A program made the translations under genes and the position numbers. Of a stretch of DNA of 64,000 nucleotides, positions 28,049 to 37,239 are shown piece by piece. The stretch is from Caballeronia sp031450805. GTDB lineage: Bacteria; Pseudomonadota; Gammaproteobacteria; Burkholderiales; Burkholderiaceae. Within the stretch, counting starts at the first letter, position 1. Every line of letters begins with the position of its first letter. Location of the stretch: assembly GCF_031450805.1 (NCBI RefSeq), contig NZ_JARTVY010000002.1, positions 620,001 through 684,000 on the forward strand, given 5' to 3'. The notes under the pieces were generated by a model. The model searched no databases. It was not told the DNA's origin and saw nothing but the letters and a program-made list of their open reading frames with translations.

Positions 28049-29152
28049 ATGACCCAGTCCGACTCCGCTGACTTTCCGCCGTCCGCCAGCGCGGCCGCCG
28101 ACTCTCGAATCGGCGGCAATCCGCTCGGCATTGCGGGGCTGGAGTTCGTAGAGTTTTCGAGTCCCGATCCACAGGGACTCGCCGGGTTATTCGGGCGGCT
28201 AGGCTTCACGCCCGTTGCGCAGCATGTCAGCAAGGCGGTCACGCTGTATCGTCAGGGCAGCATGAATTTTCTTTTGAACTCGGAGCCGGATTCATTCGCG
28301 ACGCGGTTCGCGCAAACGCATGGCGTGGGCATTGCCGCCATCGGCATTCGCGTGATGGATGCACAAACGGCGCATGAGCGGGCCGTCGATTACGGCGCAT
28401 GGGATTTCGAGGGCGAGAAGATTGGCCCTAACGAACTGGCAATACCGGCTATTCAAGGCATCGGCGATTCCCATATGTATTTCGTCGACCAGTGGCCGGG
28501 CAAGAATAGCGGCGAAGCATCGATATACGACATCGATTTCCGTGCAATTCCCGATGCAAGCGCCGATACGAAAGGCGCGGGCCTGCTCGAAGTCGATCAC
28601 TTCACGCAGACGGTCGGCGCTGGCCGCATCCGCGAATGGCTCGATTTTTACGACGACGTGCTGCACTTCCGCGAGATTCATCAAGTGCATCCGGACTGGC
28701 ACGTGTCGCAGGATTCCGCCGTCACGATCTCGCCGTGCGGCTCGATTCGCATCACCGTCTATGAGGAAGGCACGTATCGCACGGGCCTCATGCAGCAATA
28801 TTTGCCCGATCATGAAGGCGAGGGCGTTCAGCATATCGCCCTCGCATCCGCCGATATCTTTGCTTCCGTCGATGCGCTTAGCGCCCGGGGCGTGCGTTTC
28901 CTGATGCCCCCGCAGCGCTATTACGATGAGATCGACGCCCGCCTGCCTGGTCACGGCCTCGATATCGACAAGCTGCGCACGCGCGGCATTCTCGTCGATG
29001 GCGAAATCCTGCCCGACGGCACGCCGCAACTCTTCTTGCAGACCTTCATCGAACGCGAACCCGGCGATATGTTCTTCGAGATCGTCGAACGGCGCGGGCA
29101 TCACGGGTTCGGCGAAGGCAACCTCGATGCAATCGCCAGGGCGCGAAGCTGA
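28049..29152 (+). CDS. hppD: 4-hydroxyphenylpyruvate dioxygenase
   Basis: The ATG at 28049 gives 367 residues of two vicinal-oxygen-chelate halves. The Fe(II) ligands are visible: His in LLEVDHFTQTV, His in GVQHIALAS, and Glu in MFFEIVERRGHHGFGEGN, the diagnostic C-terminal end. It converts 4-hydroxyphenylpyruvate to homogentisate in tyrosine catabolism. An upstream extension of the frame to 27956 lacks family similarity. No other homogentisate-pathway gene is adjacent. Confidence 0.92.
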   Translation: MTQSDSADFPPSASAAADSRIGGNPLGIAGLEFVEFSSPDPQGLAGLFGRLGFTPVAQHVSKAVTLYRQGSMNFLLNSEPDSFATRFAQTHGVGIAAIGIRVMDAQTAHERAVDYGAWDFEGEKIGPNELAIPAIQGIGDSHMYFVDQWPGKNSGEASIYDIDFRAIPDASADTKGAGLLEVDHFTQTVGAGRIREWLDFYDDVLHFREIHQVHPDWHVSQDSAVTISPCGSIRITVYEEGTYRTGLMQQYLPDHEGEGVQHIALASADIFASVDALSARGVRFLMPPQRYYDEIDARLPGHGLDIDKLRTRGILVDGEILPDGTPQLFLQTFIEREPGDMFFEIVERRGHHGFGEGNLDAIARARS

Positions 29153-29175
29153 AGGGATGCCGTGGCGTCACGCGT

Positions 29176-29547
29176 TCATCGCACGATGATGGTCCCCGTC
29201 ATGTGCGGATGCAGCGAACAGAAATACTTATAGGTTCCCGGCTTGTCGAAAACATGCGAGAAGCTATCGCCATTGTCGAGCGGGTCGGACTTGAATGACT
29301 TGCCTTCGTCGACGATCGTATGCAGCATGTCGTCGTGATTCATCCATGTCACCTTCGTGCCGACAGGGACCGTCAGCGTGTCCTTATTGAACGCGAAATT
29401 GTCGATGGACACGACCGGCGCGCCGATTGCCGCAACCTGCTGCGCGGGTTCCTCGGCGCAAGCGAAGGGCATTGCGCCGATGAGACCCTTGACCGCGAGC
29501 GCGATTGCAAGCTGGCGGGCGCATTGTCGAATGAGCGTGGTGTTCAT
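29176..29547 (-). CDS. Exported cupredoxin (amicyanin/plastocyanin-like)
   Basis: The 123-residue protein has a signal peptide and a type-1 copper site: His in VTWMNHDDMLHT and Cys, His and Met in YKYFCSLHPHMTGTI. It is likely a periplasmic electron carrier. GGAGG lies seven bases before the ATG at 29547 and only one base before the alternative ATG at 29553, so 29547 is the start. It directly follows the phosphoesterase gene, whose stop at 29550 is two bases upstream, so the two are translationally coupled. Confidence 0.88.
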   Translation of the reverse strand: MNTTLIRQCARQLAIALAVKGLIGAMPFACAEEPAQQVAAIGAPVVSIDNFAFNKDTLTVPVGTKVTWMNHDDMLHTIVDEGKSFKSDPLDNGDSFSHVFDKPGTYKYFCSLHPHMTGTIIVR

Positions 29548-29549
29548 GC

Positions 29550-30524
29550 TCATGCCTCCGCAAGCGATGTATCGACGATAGCGAGTTGCTCGCGTCCTGT
29601 GACGTGCGTCACGGCGCGCAGGCCGAGCATCGATCGCAAGCGGTCCGCACCGACTTTCATCGGTCCGGGTCCCGCGGCGGCGCCGGGCGCGGGTTGGGGA
29701 AACGCGGTCGACATGGCCGAGTAAAACCGCATGTTGCCTTCCACTTTCTGCGCGACCTGATGCACATGTCCGTTCAGTACCGTTACCGAGCCGAAACGCT
29801 TCAGCAAGGCAAGGGCTTGCGCGCTGTCGTCGGTACCCCAGCCCCACGCGGGATAAAGCGCCCATAGCGGGATATGCGCGAATGCCACGATGGGCGTGCT
29901 GCTCGTCCTTCCTTGCAGGTCCTGCTTGAGCCATGCGAGTTGTTCATTGCCTAGAAAGCCGAGGCCCCCGCCCTTGAGGTCGATTACGTTCGTCAAGCCG
30001 ATGAAATGAACGCCGCCCTCGTCGAAGCTATACCAGTGACGCGTGCTGCCGCGTCCATACTGGCCGGAAAAGCGCGTGAAGAACGGGGCGCCGTTATCGA
30101 CTAGTACGTCATGTTCACCGGGGACGTAATGCACCGGCATGCCGGCATTGCCGATGATTTGCGTCGCAGCATCGAACTGTGCGGGCGCGGAGAGATGCGT
30201 AATGTCGCCGGTATGAATCATGAAGGCGGGGCGCTGGGGCATTTTGCGCACCTGGCCGATAGCTGCTTCGAGCGTACTCGTCGGTTCCGTGTTCGGGTCC
30301 TTGTTGAAACCGATATGGCTATCGCTGATCTGCACGAAACTGAAGGACTGCGCGCTTTCCTCAGCATAAGCCGAGGAAATCAGGCGCGAGCGCGGCACTC
30401 CGCCACTGATCGTCCATAACACGCCCGCACCCGCCCACGCCATGCAGGAGAGAGCGGTGCGCCGGCGCTTGCCGTGATCGTCCAGTTCGGACGCGGGCGG
30501 CAAATCCCTGGATTCGGTGTTCAT
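29550..30524 (-). CDS. Exported metallophosphoesterase (calcineurin-like)
   Basis: The ATG at 30524 gives 324 residues with a hydrophobic, possibly Tat-like N-terminus (HGKRRRTALSCMAWAGAGVLW). The binuclear metal motifs follow: FVQISDSHIG, IHTGDITH, VPGEHDV, AFAHIPLW and LNGHVHQ. It hydrolyses a phosphoester outside the cytoplasm; the substrate is unknown. It is divergent from the ECF sigma gene at 30721 and forms a two-gene unit with the cupredoxin. Both may be targets of that sigma factor. Confidence 0.85.
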   Translation of the reverse strand: MNTESRDLPPASELDDHGKRRRTALSCMAWAGAGVLWTISGGVPRSRLISSAYAEESAQSFSFVQISDSHIGFNKDPNTEPTSTLEAAIGQVRKMPQRPAFMIHTGDITHLSAPAQFDAATQIIGNAGMPVHYVPGEHDVLVDNGAPFFTRFSGQYGRGSTRHWYSFDEGGVHFIGLTNVIDLKGGGLGFLGNEQLAWLKQDLQGRTSSTPIVAFAHIPLWALYPAWGWGTDDSAQALALLKRFGSVTVLNGHVHQVAQKVEGNMRFYSAMSTAFPQPAPGAAAGPGPMKVGADRLRSMLGLRAVTHVTGREQLAIVDTSLAEA

Positions 30525-30720
30525 GACGGTTCCTTTGCGAGTGATGTAAGAGGCTCTGAATGACGCAGCGGGCATCCGTCCATCGAACCGGCAGACGCGG
30601 CGCGATATTCCTTGAAGATTTTCTCGGAGAGAGGGAATAAAGCGGTCCCCGGAGAAGTAATGGAAGACGTGCACGCGTGACATCAAGCGTGCGTTGATTC
30701 GCCTTGAGGAGACCCGCGCG

Positions 30721-31353
30721 ATGTGGCACAGCAGGTCGAGAGAGAATTCCCCGCATGCGCGCTTCGAGGCGACCGTGATGCCGCACATCGACGCCGCATA
30801 TAACCTTGCGCGCTGGCTATCCGGCAGTGCCAGCGACGCAGACGATGTCGTGCAGGAAGCCTATTTGCGCGCTTTCCGTTTCTTTAGCGGCTTCGAAGGC
30901 GGTGAAAACGCGAATGCGCGCGCGTGGCTTCTGGCTATCGTGCGCAATACGTGGTTCACGGAGTGGCGCAAGCGCGTGCAAATAGCCGATGGGACGCCCT
31001 ACGATGAAGACATCGGCGGCGATGAAGCCTTGCCCGGCTGGTCCGACGAAGCGGGCGTGAATCCCGAGACGCTTGCCGTGCGCAAGGACGAAATACATCT
31101 CGTGCACCGCGCATTGGAAGCCTTGCCGCTTGCCTTTCGCGAAGTGCTGGTGCTGCGCGAACTCGAAGACATGAGTTACAAGGAAGTCGCGGCAATCACG
31201 GGCGTGCCGATAGGAACAGTGATGTCGCGCCTTGCGCGTGGCCGCAAGATGCTGGCGGGGGCGGTGCGCGCGGCGCAATGCGACAGACCGAGCGTGCGGC
31301 TCGTGCGCAAGTCGGAGCCGGGTCATTCCGAGGAGTCGGGCAATGGACAATAA
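30721..31353 (+). CDS. ECF-type RNA polymerase sigma factor
   Basis: The ATG at 30721 has GAGGAG about eleven bases upstream and gives 210 residues. Region 2 is seen in DADDVVQEAYLRAFRFF and ARAWLLAIVRNTWFTEWRKR. Region 4 is seen in LALPLAFREVLVLRELEDMS-type sequence with YKEVAAITGVPIGTVMSRLARGR. The following gene encodes a membrane protein with an overlapping start, the standard ECF/anti-sigma layout. It probably controls the divergent phosphoesterase-cupredoxin unit. Confidence 0.88.
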   Translation: MWHSRSRENSPHARFEATVMPHIDAAYNLARWLSGSASDADDVVQEAYLRAFRFFSGFEGGENANARAWLLAIVRNTWFTEWRKRVQIADGTPYDEDIGGDEALPGWSDEAGVNPETLAVRKDEIHLVHRALEALPLAFREVLVLRELEDMSYKEVAAITGVPIGTVMSRLARGRKMLAGAVRAAQCDRPSVRLVRKSEPGHSEESGNGQ

Positions 31354-32047
31354 CGAAACCGCTTCGCTCCAAACGAGGCTGAACGATGGCTCGCTGTATC
31401 AGCGCGCGCCGGTGCACTTGCGCGCTCAAGTGCTGGCGCGTGTGCGCGAGGAAAGTCGTCGCGCGCAGAAGACCGGGCAAAGCCGGAATCGCCGTCATTG
31501 GCGTCTTGCGCTCGCCTCGCCGTGGCCGTTCTTCGGCGGTGCATTCACGGGCGCGACGCTGAGCGCGATGGTTTTAGGCGCAATCCTGTGGTTCCAGACC
31601 GCGCCGCGTCTTGCGAGCGATGCGCCTATCGCGCAAGAGATCGTGTCGAGCCATGTGCGCGCGTTGATGTCGGACCGGGCCATCGACGTATTGTCCAGCG
31701 ACAAACACACGGTCAAGCCGTGGTTCAACGGCCGTATCGACTATGCGCCGCCTGTGGTCGATCCGGCAGGACCGGGCTTCGCTCTCGTCGGAGGAAGGCT
31801 CGATTACGTCGGGCATCGGCCGGTTGCCGTGGTCGTCTATCGCTATCTGAAGCATCCCATCGACGTCTATGTTTTCCCCGAGAAGCCTCTCCTAAAGGAT
31901 GGACAGTCCGTCGTTACGCAGTCCGACGACGGCTACGCGCTGGCCCGCTGGCACCACGACGGCATGACGTTCTGGGCCGTGACGGACGCGTCCAGCGCGG
32001 TGTTGCGGCAGTTCACGCAGGCCATCGAGCACGGCGCGCCGCGCTAA
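31343..32047 (+). CDS. Putative membrane anti-sigma factor
   Basis: The ATG at 31343 overlaps the sigma gene by 11 bp; GAGGAG lies nine bases upstream. The 234-residue protein has a cytoplasmic helical N-terminus (HLRAQVLARVREESRRAQ), one membrane span (GATLSAMVLGAILWF) and a periplasmic beta-rich domain (FALVGGRLDYVGHRPVAVVVYRY). This is the architecture of transmembrane anti-sigma regulators. No zinc-binding HxxxCxxC motif is present. Confidence 0.75.
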   Translation: MDNNETASLQTRLNDGSLYQRAPVHLRAQVLARVREESRRAQKTGQSRNRRHWRLALASPWPFFGGAFTGATLSAMVLGAILWFQTAPRLASDAPIAQEIVSSHVRALMSDRAIDVLSSDKHTVKPWFNGRIDYAPPVVDPAGPGFALVGGRLDYVGHRPVAVVVYRYLKHPIDVYVFPEKPLLKDGQSVVTQSDDGYALARWHHDGMTFWAVTDASSAVLRQFTQAIEHGAPR

Positions 32048-32078
32048 AGCGGTGCATTGCGCTCAAGGCTCTTTCTTT

Positions 32079-32116
32079 GCATCCCGAAGCGGCCGCTTCG
32101 GGATGCCGCCGTTTTT
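32079..32116 (+). terminator. Intrinsic terminator after the sigma/anti-sigma unit
   Basis: A perfect palindrome with stem GCATCCCGAAGC and GCTTCGGGATGC around GGCC (32079-32106) is followed by CGCCG and five T residues. It ends the transcript 30 bp after the anti-sigma stop. Confidence 0.8.
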
Positions 32117-32278
32117 CCGTTTCGATGTGCGCTAACGCTCGTGCCGTTCGGGTATGTCCGAATATGGTCTGATCCTTACATTTTTCTAAACTCGCTCACC
32201 AAGCGCCTAATTAAAGCGACAACGATAAAAAGCGGGCGGGCAGGCTTTCACAAAGCGGTTCAAGCGACGGAGACAGAA

Positions 32279-33496
32279 ATGGGAATGCAGATGAAGCTTA
32301 TCGCGGGGATGCTCGCGTTCGGCGTTTTTTCGTCGGCCTATGCGGCTGATCCGATCAAGATCGGCGTCGATGGCCCTTTCACGGGCGGCTCGTCGTCGAT
32401 GGGCGTCAGCATGCGCGACGGCGTGCGGCTCGCGACTGCGGAAATCAACAAGTCGGGCGGCGTGCTCGGGCGGCAAATCGTTCTCGTCGAACGCGACGAC
32501 GAAGCCAAGAACGAGCGCGGCGTGCAGATCGCACAGGAACTCATCAACAAGGAGAAAGTGGTCGCAGTCGTCGGTTATATCAACACCGGCGTTGCGCTTG
32601 CGTCTCAGCGCTTCTTTCAGGAAGCAAAGATTCCCGTCTTCAACAATGTCGCGACAGGGTCGGTCGTCACTAAGCAATTCGACGATCAACCCGACAACTA
32701 TGTCTTCCGCAATGCTGCCGCCGACCGCATTCAGGCGCCGATGATCGTCGAGGAAGCCATCACCAAGCGCGGCTTCAAGAAAGTCGCGATCCTTGCAGAT
32801 TCGACCAACTATGGCCAGCTAGGCCGGGAAGACCTCGAAAAGGCACTGGCGTCCAAAGGCGTCAAGCCGGTAGCAGTCGAGAAATTCAACATCAAGGACG
32901 TCGACATGACCGCTCAATTGCTCAAGGCAAAGGCGGCGGGCGCAGAAGCCGTCCTGACTTACGGCATCGGGCCAGAGCTCGCGCAGATTGCGAACGGCAT
33001 GGCCAAGCTCGGCTGGAAAGTGCCTCTGATCGGCAGCTGGACACTTTCCATGGCGAACTATATCGACAATGCCGGAACGAATGGCGAAGGCGCTCGCATG
33101 CCGCAGACCTTCATTCAGGATGCGAACACGCCGAAGCGCAAAGCGTTCATCGAAGCGTATCTCAAGGAATTCAAGCCGAAGAACGATCGTATCGATTCGC
33201 CCGTCTCGGCGGCGCAAGGCTATGACTCGATTTATCTGCTTGCGGCGGCCATCAAGCAGGCGGGCTCGACCGATGGTCCCAAGGTGAAGGAAGCGCTGGA
33301 AAGTCTCAACACCAAGGTCGACGGCGTGGTGATGTCTTACGACAAGCCATTCACGAAGGCAGATCACGAAGCGATCAGCCCCAACGTGCCGGTCATCGGC
33401 GAAGTGAAGGGCGGGCGGGTCATCTACGCTTACGACGCGGACAAGAAAGGCGGCAGTACGCTGCGCACCAAGCAGACGACGACCGCTTCGAACTGA
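32279..33496 (+). CDS. Branched-chain amino-acid-type ABC transporter, periplasmic binding protein
   Basis: The ATG at 32279 gives 405 residues with a signal peptide (LIAGMLAFGVFSSAYAAD). A type I periplasmic-binding fold follows: IKIGVDGPFTGGSSSMGVSM, REIVLVERDDEAKNER-like strand, VAVVGYINTGVALASQRFF, NYVFRNAAADRIQAPMIV. It captures the ligand for the permeases and ATPases encoded next. Leucine-type amino acids are the default guess, but urea, amides or aromatic acids are also carried by such systems. The partnered CoA-transferase gene hints at an organic acid. Confidence 0.88.
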   Translation: MGMQMKLIAGMLAFGVFSSAYAADPIKIGVDGPFTGGSSSMGVSMRDGVRLATAEINKSGGVLGRQIVLVERDDEAKNERGVQIAQELINKEKVVAVVGYINTGVALASQRFFQEAKIPVFNNVATGSVVTKQFDDQPDNYVFRNAAADRIQAPMIVEEAITKRGFKKVAILADSTNYGQLGREDLEKALASKGVKPVAVEKFNIKDVDMTAQLLKAKAAGAEAVLTYGIGPELAQIANGMAKLGWKVPLIGSWTLSMANYIDNAGTNGEGARMPQTFIQDANTPKRKAFIEAYLKEFKPKNDRIDSPVSAAQGYDSIYLLAAAIKQAGSTDGPKVKEALESLNTKVDGVVMSYDKPFTKADHEAISPNVPVIGEVKGGRVIYAYDADKKGGSTLRTKQTTTASN

Positions 33497-33522
33497 CGCA
33501 CGAGTTCCATTCCGAGGGTAAG

Positions 33523-33553
33523 AGCCGCGCCCGCCGCTGTGGTGGGCGCGGCT
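33523..33553 (+). other. Intercistronic hairpin after the binding-protein gene
   Basis: AGCCGCGCCC (33523-33532) pairs with GGGCGCGGCT (33544-33553). There is no T-run. Such hairpins after binding-protein genes commonly stabilise the upstream mRNA or reduce downstream expression. Confidence 0.6.
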
Positions 33554-33595
33554 TGACGTATGCGCTTGGTGTTTCGATCCAGAGGCGTCCAGACG

Positions 33596-34468
33596 ATGAT
33601 TCTTCTTCAGCTCATTTATAGCGGCATCGCGCTCGGCATGATCTACGCGGTGATCGCATTCGGCTATCAGCTCACATTCGCGACGTCCGGCACGCTCAAT
33701 TTCGGTCAGGGCGATGCGCTCATGCTCGGCGCACTCGTGGGGCTGACGCTCGTTTCCGCCGGCGTCAACTACTGGCTGATGATTCCGCTCGTGTGCCTGT
33801 TCGGTCTCTTGCAAGGTTCGTTCGTCGAGCGAATCGGCGTGCGGCCCGCTATCAAGATCAAGTCCGAATTCGGCTGGATCATGTCGACGATTGCGCTTGG
33901 CATCATCTTCAAGAACGTCGCGGAAAACGTATGGGGACGCGACGACCTGCGCTTTCCCTCGCCATTGCCCGAAGCGCCGCTTCAGGTCTTCGGCGCAAAT
34001 GTATTGCCGATGGAATTGCTCGTCGTGGCGGGCGCGCTCGTCATGATGCTCGCGGTGGAATTCTTCAACCGCAAGACGATCTTCGGCAAGGCGGTCGTAG
34101 CGACGGCGAACGACAGGGATGCCGCTGCGCTGATGGGTATCAATACGGGACTCGTCATCACGTTCTCGTATGCGCTGTCGTCGCTGACCGCTTCATTCGC
34201 CGGCGTCCTGATCGCGCCGCTTACACTGACGGGTGCAACGATGGGCGCCGTGCTCGGGCTGAAAGCGTTCGCCGTGGCGATCATCGGCGGCTTGTCGAGC
34301 GGGATGGGCATCATCGTCGGCGGCATGATTCTCGGTATCGCCGAGACGACGACCGGCTTTTATCTCTCCACCGGCTACAAGGATGTGCCTGGCCTCGTGT
34401 TGCTCCTGATCGTGCTGGCGGTCAAGCCTGCGGGTCTTTTCGGCAAGACGGCAATCAAGAAAGTCTGA
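33596..34468 (+). CDS. livH: ABC transporter permease, LivH type
   Basis: The ATG at 33596 gives 290 residues with about eight hydrophobic segments and LivH motifs: FATSGTLNFGQGDALMLGAL at the N-terminus, RNDRDAAALMGINTG-like coupling region (residues about 180-195), and GGLSSGMGIIVGGMILGIAE. It forms half of the membrane channel together with the LivM half of the next protein, which begins 7 bp downstream. Confidence 0.9.
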   Translation: MILLQLIYSGIALGMIYAVIAFGYQLTFATSGTLNFGQGDALMLGALVGLTLVSAGVNYWLMIPLVCLFGLLQGSFVERIGVRPAIKIKSEFGWIMSTIALGIIFKNVAENVWGRDDLRFPSPLPEAPLQVFGANVLPMELLVVAGALVMMLAVEFFNRKTIFGKAVVATANDRDAAALMGINTGLVITFSYALSSLTASFAGVLIAPLTLTGATMGAVLGLKAFAVAIIGGLSSGMGIIVGGMILGIAETTTGFYLSTGYKDVPGLVLLLIVLAVKPAGLFGKTAIKKV

Positions 34469-34475
34469 GGCGGCC

Positions 34476-36422
34476 ATGACGAAAGCAAAGAACTGGATTG
34501 CGGCCCTGATCGGCCTTGCGGCGCTTGCAATATTCCCGGTCGTATCGGGCAATCCGTATTACATCCATCTCGTCGAAACCATCATGATTTATGCGATCCT
34601 GCTGTTCGGGCTCGATATCGTGGTGGGCTATACGGGCCAGGTATCGTTGGGTCATGCTGGCCTCTTCGGCGTCGGCGCATATACGGCAGGCGTGCTCTTC
34701 GCCAAGCTCGGCATGCCGTTCTACGTGACCGCACCGCTCGCAATCGCTGTCACTGCCGCATTCGGCGCGATACTCGCCTTGCCCGCGCTGCGTGTGTCCG
34801 GTCCCTATCTCGCGATGGTCACGCTCGCATTCGGCACCATCATTCAGATCCTCATCAACGAGATGGATTTCTTAACGAACGGCCCCATGGGACTCAAGAT
34901 TCCCAAGCCGACATTCGGCGCGCACAGGCTGGACGAGGTCGAATATTACTGGCTCGTTGCCGCGCTTCTGGTGGCCTCGCTGATCGTGGTGCATCGCGTG
35001 CTGAAGTCGCATCTCGGACGTGCGTTCGAAGCCTTGCGGGATAGCCCCATTGCATCGGACTGCATGGGTGTGTCGGTTTATCGCTACAAGGTCTATGCGT
35101 TCGTCATCAGCGCGGGTTTTGCCGGGCTGGCAGGCTGTCTCTATTCGTATTCCGAGCAATACATTTCGCCCAATACCTATAACTTCGAACTCACGATTCT
35201 TTTCCTGCTTGCAATCATCATGGGCGGACGCAAGACCCGCACCGGTGCGATCATCGGTTCGACGGTCATCGTGTTGCTGCCCAAACTGCTCGACGATATC
35301 GCGAACTTTCGGGTCGTTGCTACCGCACTCGCCGTGCTCGTCGTTGCGGGCGCGGCGCTCGCACTCGCACGCAAGACGACCACGCCGCAACGCGTGGCGA
35401 TCCCGATGATCGGCACTGCGGGCCTCGCCGCATTCTCGTTCTGGATCGATGCACTGACCGACTGGCGTCTGACGATATTCGGCCTGATGATCCTGCTCGT
35501 CGTTTATTACTTGCAGGACGGCATCGTCGGCTTCGTGCGAAAGACGCTTCGTCTCGGACGTGTGCGCGTCACGAAGGTCGATACCGACGCCCTTGCAAGC
35601 GATACACGCGAAGACGATGCAGTAGCCGCCGTCGCACGAGAAGGGGCGGATGCCATTCTCGACGTACGCGGCGTGCTGATGCAGTTCAGCGGGCTCAAAG
35701 CACTCAACGACGTCAGCCTGACGGTCAGACGCGGCACGATTCATGGCCTGATCGGACCAAACGGATCGGGCAAGAGCACGATGATGAATGTCCTGACGGG
35801 CATCTATGTGCCTACGTCGGGCGTGATTCAATACCAGGGACAATCGTTAGGCGGGCGTACTTCGTCGAAGATCGCGCTCTCGGGCATCGCGCGCACTTTC
35901 CAGAACGTGCAGCTGTTCGGCGAGATGACGGCGCTCGAGAATGTGCTCGTCGGCCTGCACCATACTTTCCGCTCGAACTTCGCGGATGTCGGCGTGATGA
36001 GCCGTCGTTATCGGCGAGAGGAGCAGGCGGCACGTGAGCGCGCGTTCAACATGCTGCGTTTCGTGGGGCTCGAGCATGTGGCGAGCGAAGAGGCGCGCAA
36101 TCTTCCTTATGGCAAGCAGCGCCTGCTCGAGATTGCGCGAGCGCTTGCGCTCGATCCGCAATTGCTCCTGCTCGACGAACCCGCTGCGGGCCTTACCGCG
36201 CCGGATATTCGCGAGCTTGTCGCGATCATTCGCAAGGTGCGCAATCACGGCATTACGCTCGTGCTGATCGAGCATCACATGGATGTCGTCATGAGCGTGT
36301 GCGATACCGTGTCGGTACTCGACTTCGGGCAGAAGATCGCTGAAGGCAAGCCTGCCGATATTCAGGCTAACGAGAAAGTCATTGAAGCCTACCTGGGCGG
36401 CAAAGCCGCGCAAGCAGCCTGA
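34476..36422 (+). CDS. LivM-LivG fusion: ABC permease joined to ATPase
   Basis: The 648-residue protein has a LivM permease (about residues 1-350: YTGQVSLGHAGLFGVGAYTA, LRDSPIASDCMGVSVYRYK, IIMGGRKTRTGAIIGS) joined by a charged linker to a LivG ATPase (about 390-645: Walker A GLIGPNGSGKST near 425, ARTFQNVQLF, LPYGKQRLLEIARALAL, Walker B LLLLDEPAAGL). Fusion of these normally separate subunits fixes their 1:1 ratio. The linker region also contains two extra hydrophobic segments (LAAFSFWIDALTDW, IFGLMILLVVYYL). Confidence 0.9.
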   Translation: MTKAKNWIAALIGLAALAIFPVVSGNPYYIHLVETIMIYAILLFGLDIVVGYTGQVSLGHAGLFGVGAYTAGVLFAKLGMPFYVTAPLAIAVTAAFGAILALPALRVSGPYLAMVTLAFGTIIQILINEMDFLTNGPMGLKIPKPTFGAHRLDEVEYYWLVAALLVASLIVVHRVLKSHLGRAFEALRDSPIASDCMGVSVYRYKVYAFVISAGFAGLAGCLYSYSEQYISPNTYNFELTILFLLAIIMGGRKTRTGAIIGSTVIVLLPKLLDDIANFRVVATALAVLVVAGAALALARKTTTPQRVAIPMIGTAGLAAFSFWIDALTDWRLTIFGLMILLVVYYLQDGIVGFVRKTLRLGRVRVTKVDTDALASDTREDDAVAAVAREGADAILDVRGVLMQFSGLKALNDVSLTVRRGTIHGLIGPNGSGKSTMMNVLTGIYVPTSGVIQYQGQSLGGRTSSKIALSGIARTFQNVQLFGEMTALENVLVGLHHTFRSNFADVGVMSRRYRREEQAARERAFNMLRFVGLEHVASEEARNLPYGKQRLLEIARALALDPQLLLLDEPAAGLTAPDIRELVAIIRKVRNHGITLVLIEHHMDVVMSVCDTVSVLDFGQKIAEGKPADIQANEKVIEAYLGGKAAQAA

Positions 36423-36431
36423 GGATCACCG

Positions 36432-37166
36432 ATGCTAACGATCAAGAACCTCCACGCGGGCTATGGCAAGGTGAAAGTGCTGCACGGCATCTCGCTTGAC
36501 GTACCCAAGGCCAAAGTGGTCACGCTGATAGGCTCGAACGGCGCGGGCAAGACAACGACCATGCGCGCAATCTCCGGCATGATCAGGCCGACGGACGGCG
36601 AAATTACCATGGGCGTCGGCAATGCCGCAAAGCGTATCGACGCAATGGACTCGCATAAGATCGCGCGCCTCGGCCTGGCGCATTCGCCGGAAGGAAGACG
36701 CGTGTTCGCGACGATGTCTGTCACCGACAATCTGTTGCTAGGCGCATTTCCACGCCTGACCTGGGCGCGTCCAAAAGGCGATGTGGCAGCGGACCTCGAA
36801 CGGGCGATCGAGTTGTTTCCGCGACTGAAGGAGCGCCGGCACCAGCTCGCAGGAACGCTGAGCGGCGGCGAACAGCAAATGCTTGCAATGGCGCGCGCCA
36901 TCATGCTGAATCCCGATCTCGTGCTGCTCGACGAGCCGTCCATGGGCCTTGCGCCGATTCTCGTCGAAGAGGTCTTTCGTATCATCGAGCGTCTCAAGCA
37001 GGACGGGGTGACGATGCTGCTCGTGGAGCAGTTCGCCGCTGCTGCGCTCAACGTCGCGGATTACGGTTACGTCCTCGAAAACGGCCGTGTTGCCACGCAT
37101 GGGCCAGCGGAGCAGTTGCGCAACGATCCTTCCGTCAAGGCGGCATATCTCGGGGCGAGCCATTGA
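36432..37166 (+). CDS. livF: ABC transporter ATPase, LivF type
   Basis: The 244-residue ATPase has Walker A GSNGAGKTT, signature LSGGEQQMLAMARAIM, Walker B LVLLDEPSMGLAP and the LivF-typical ending YGYVLENGRVATHGPAEQL. It starts 9 bp after the fusion protein and completes the transporter. Confidence 0.92.
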   Translation: MLTIKNLHAGYGKVKVLHGISLDVPKAKVVTLIGSNGAGKTTTMRAISGMIRPTDGEITMGVGNAAKRIDAMDSHKIARLGLAHSPEGRRVFATMSVTDNLLLGAFPRLTWARPKGDVAADLERAIELFPRLKERRHQLAGTLSGGEQQMLAMARAIMLNPDLVLLDEPSMGLAPILVEEVFRIIERLKQDGVTMLLVEQFAAAALNVADYGYVLENGRVATHGPAEQLRNDPSVKAAYLGASH

Positions 37167-37239
37167 TTGAGAATCGGTGATACCGTGATGCGAAGCATCG
37201 TGAGAGTGATTAGCACGAGCATCGGATAAAGGAGACACC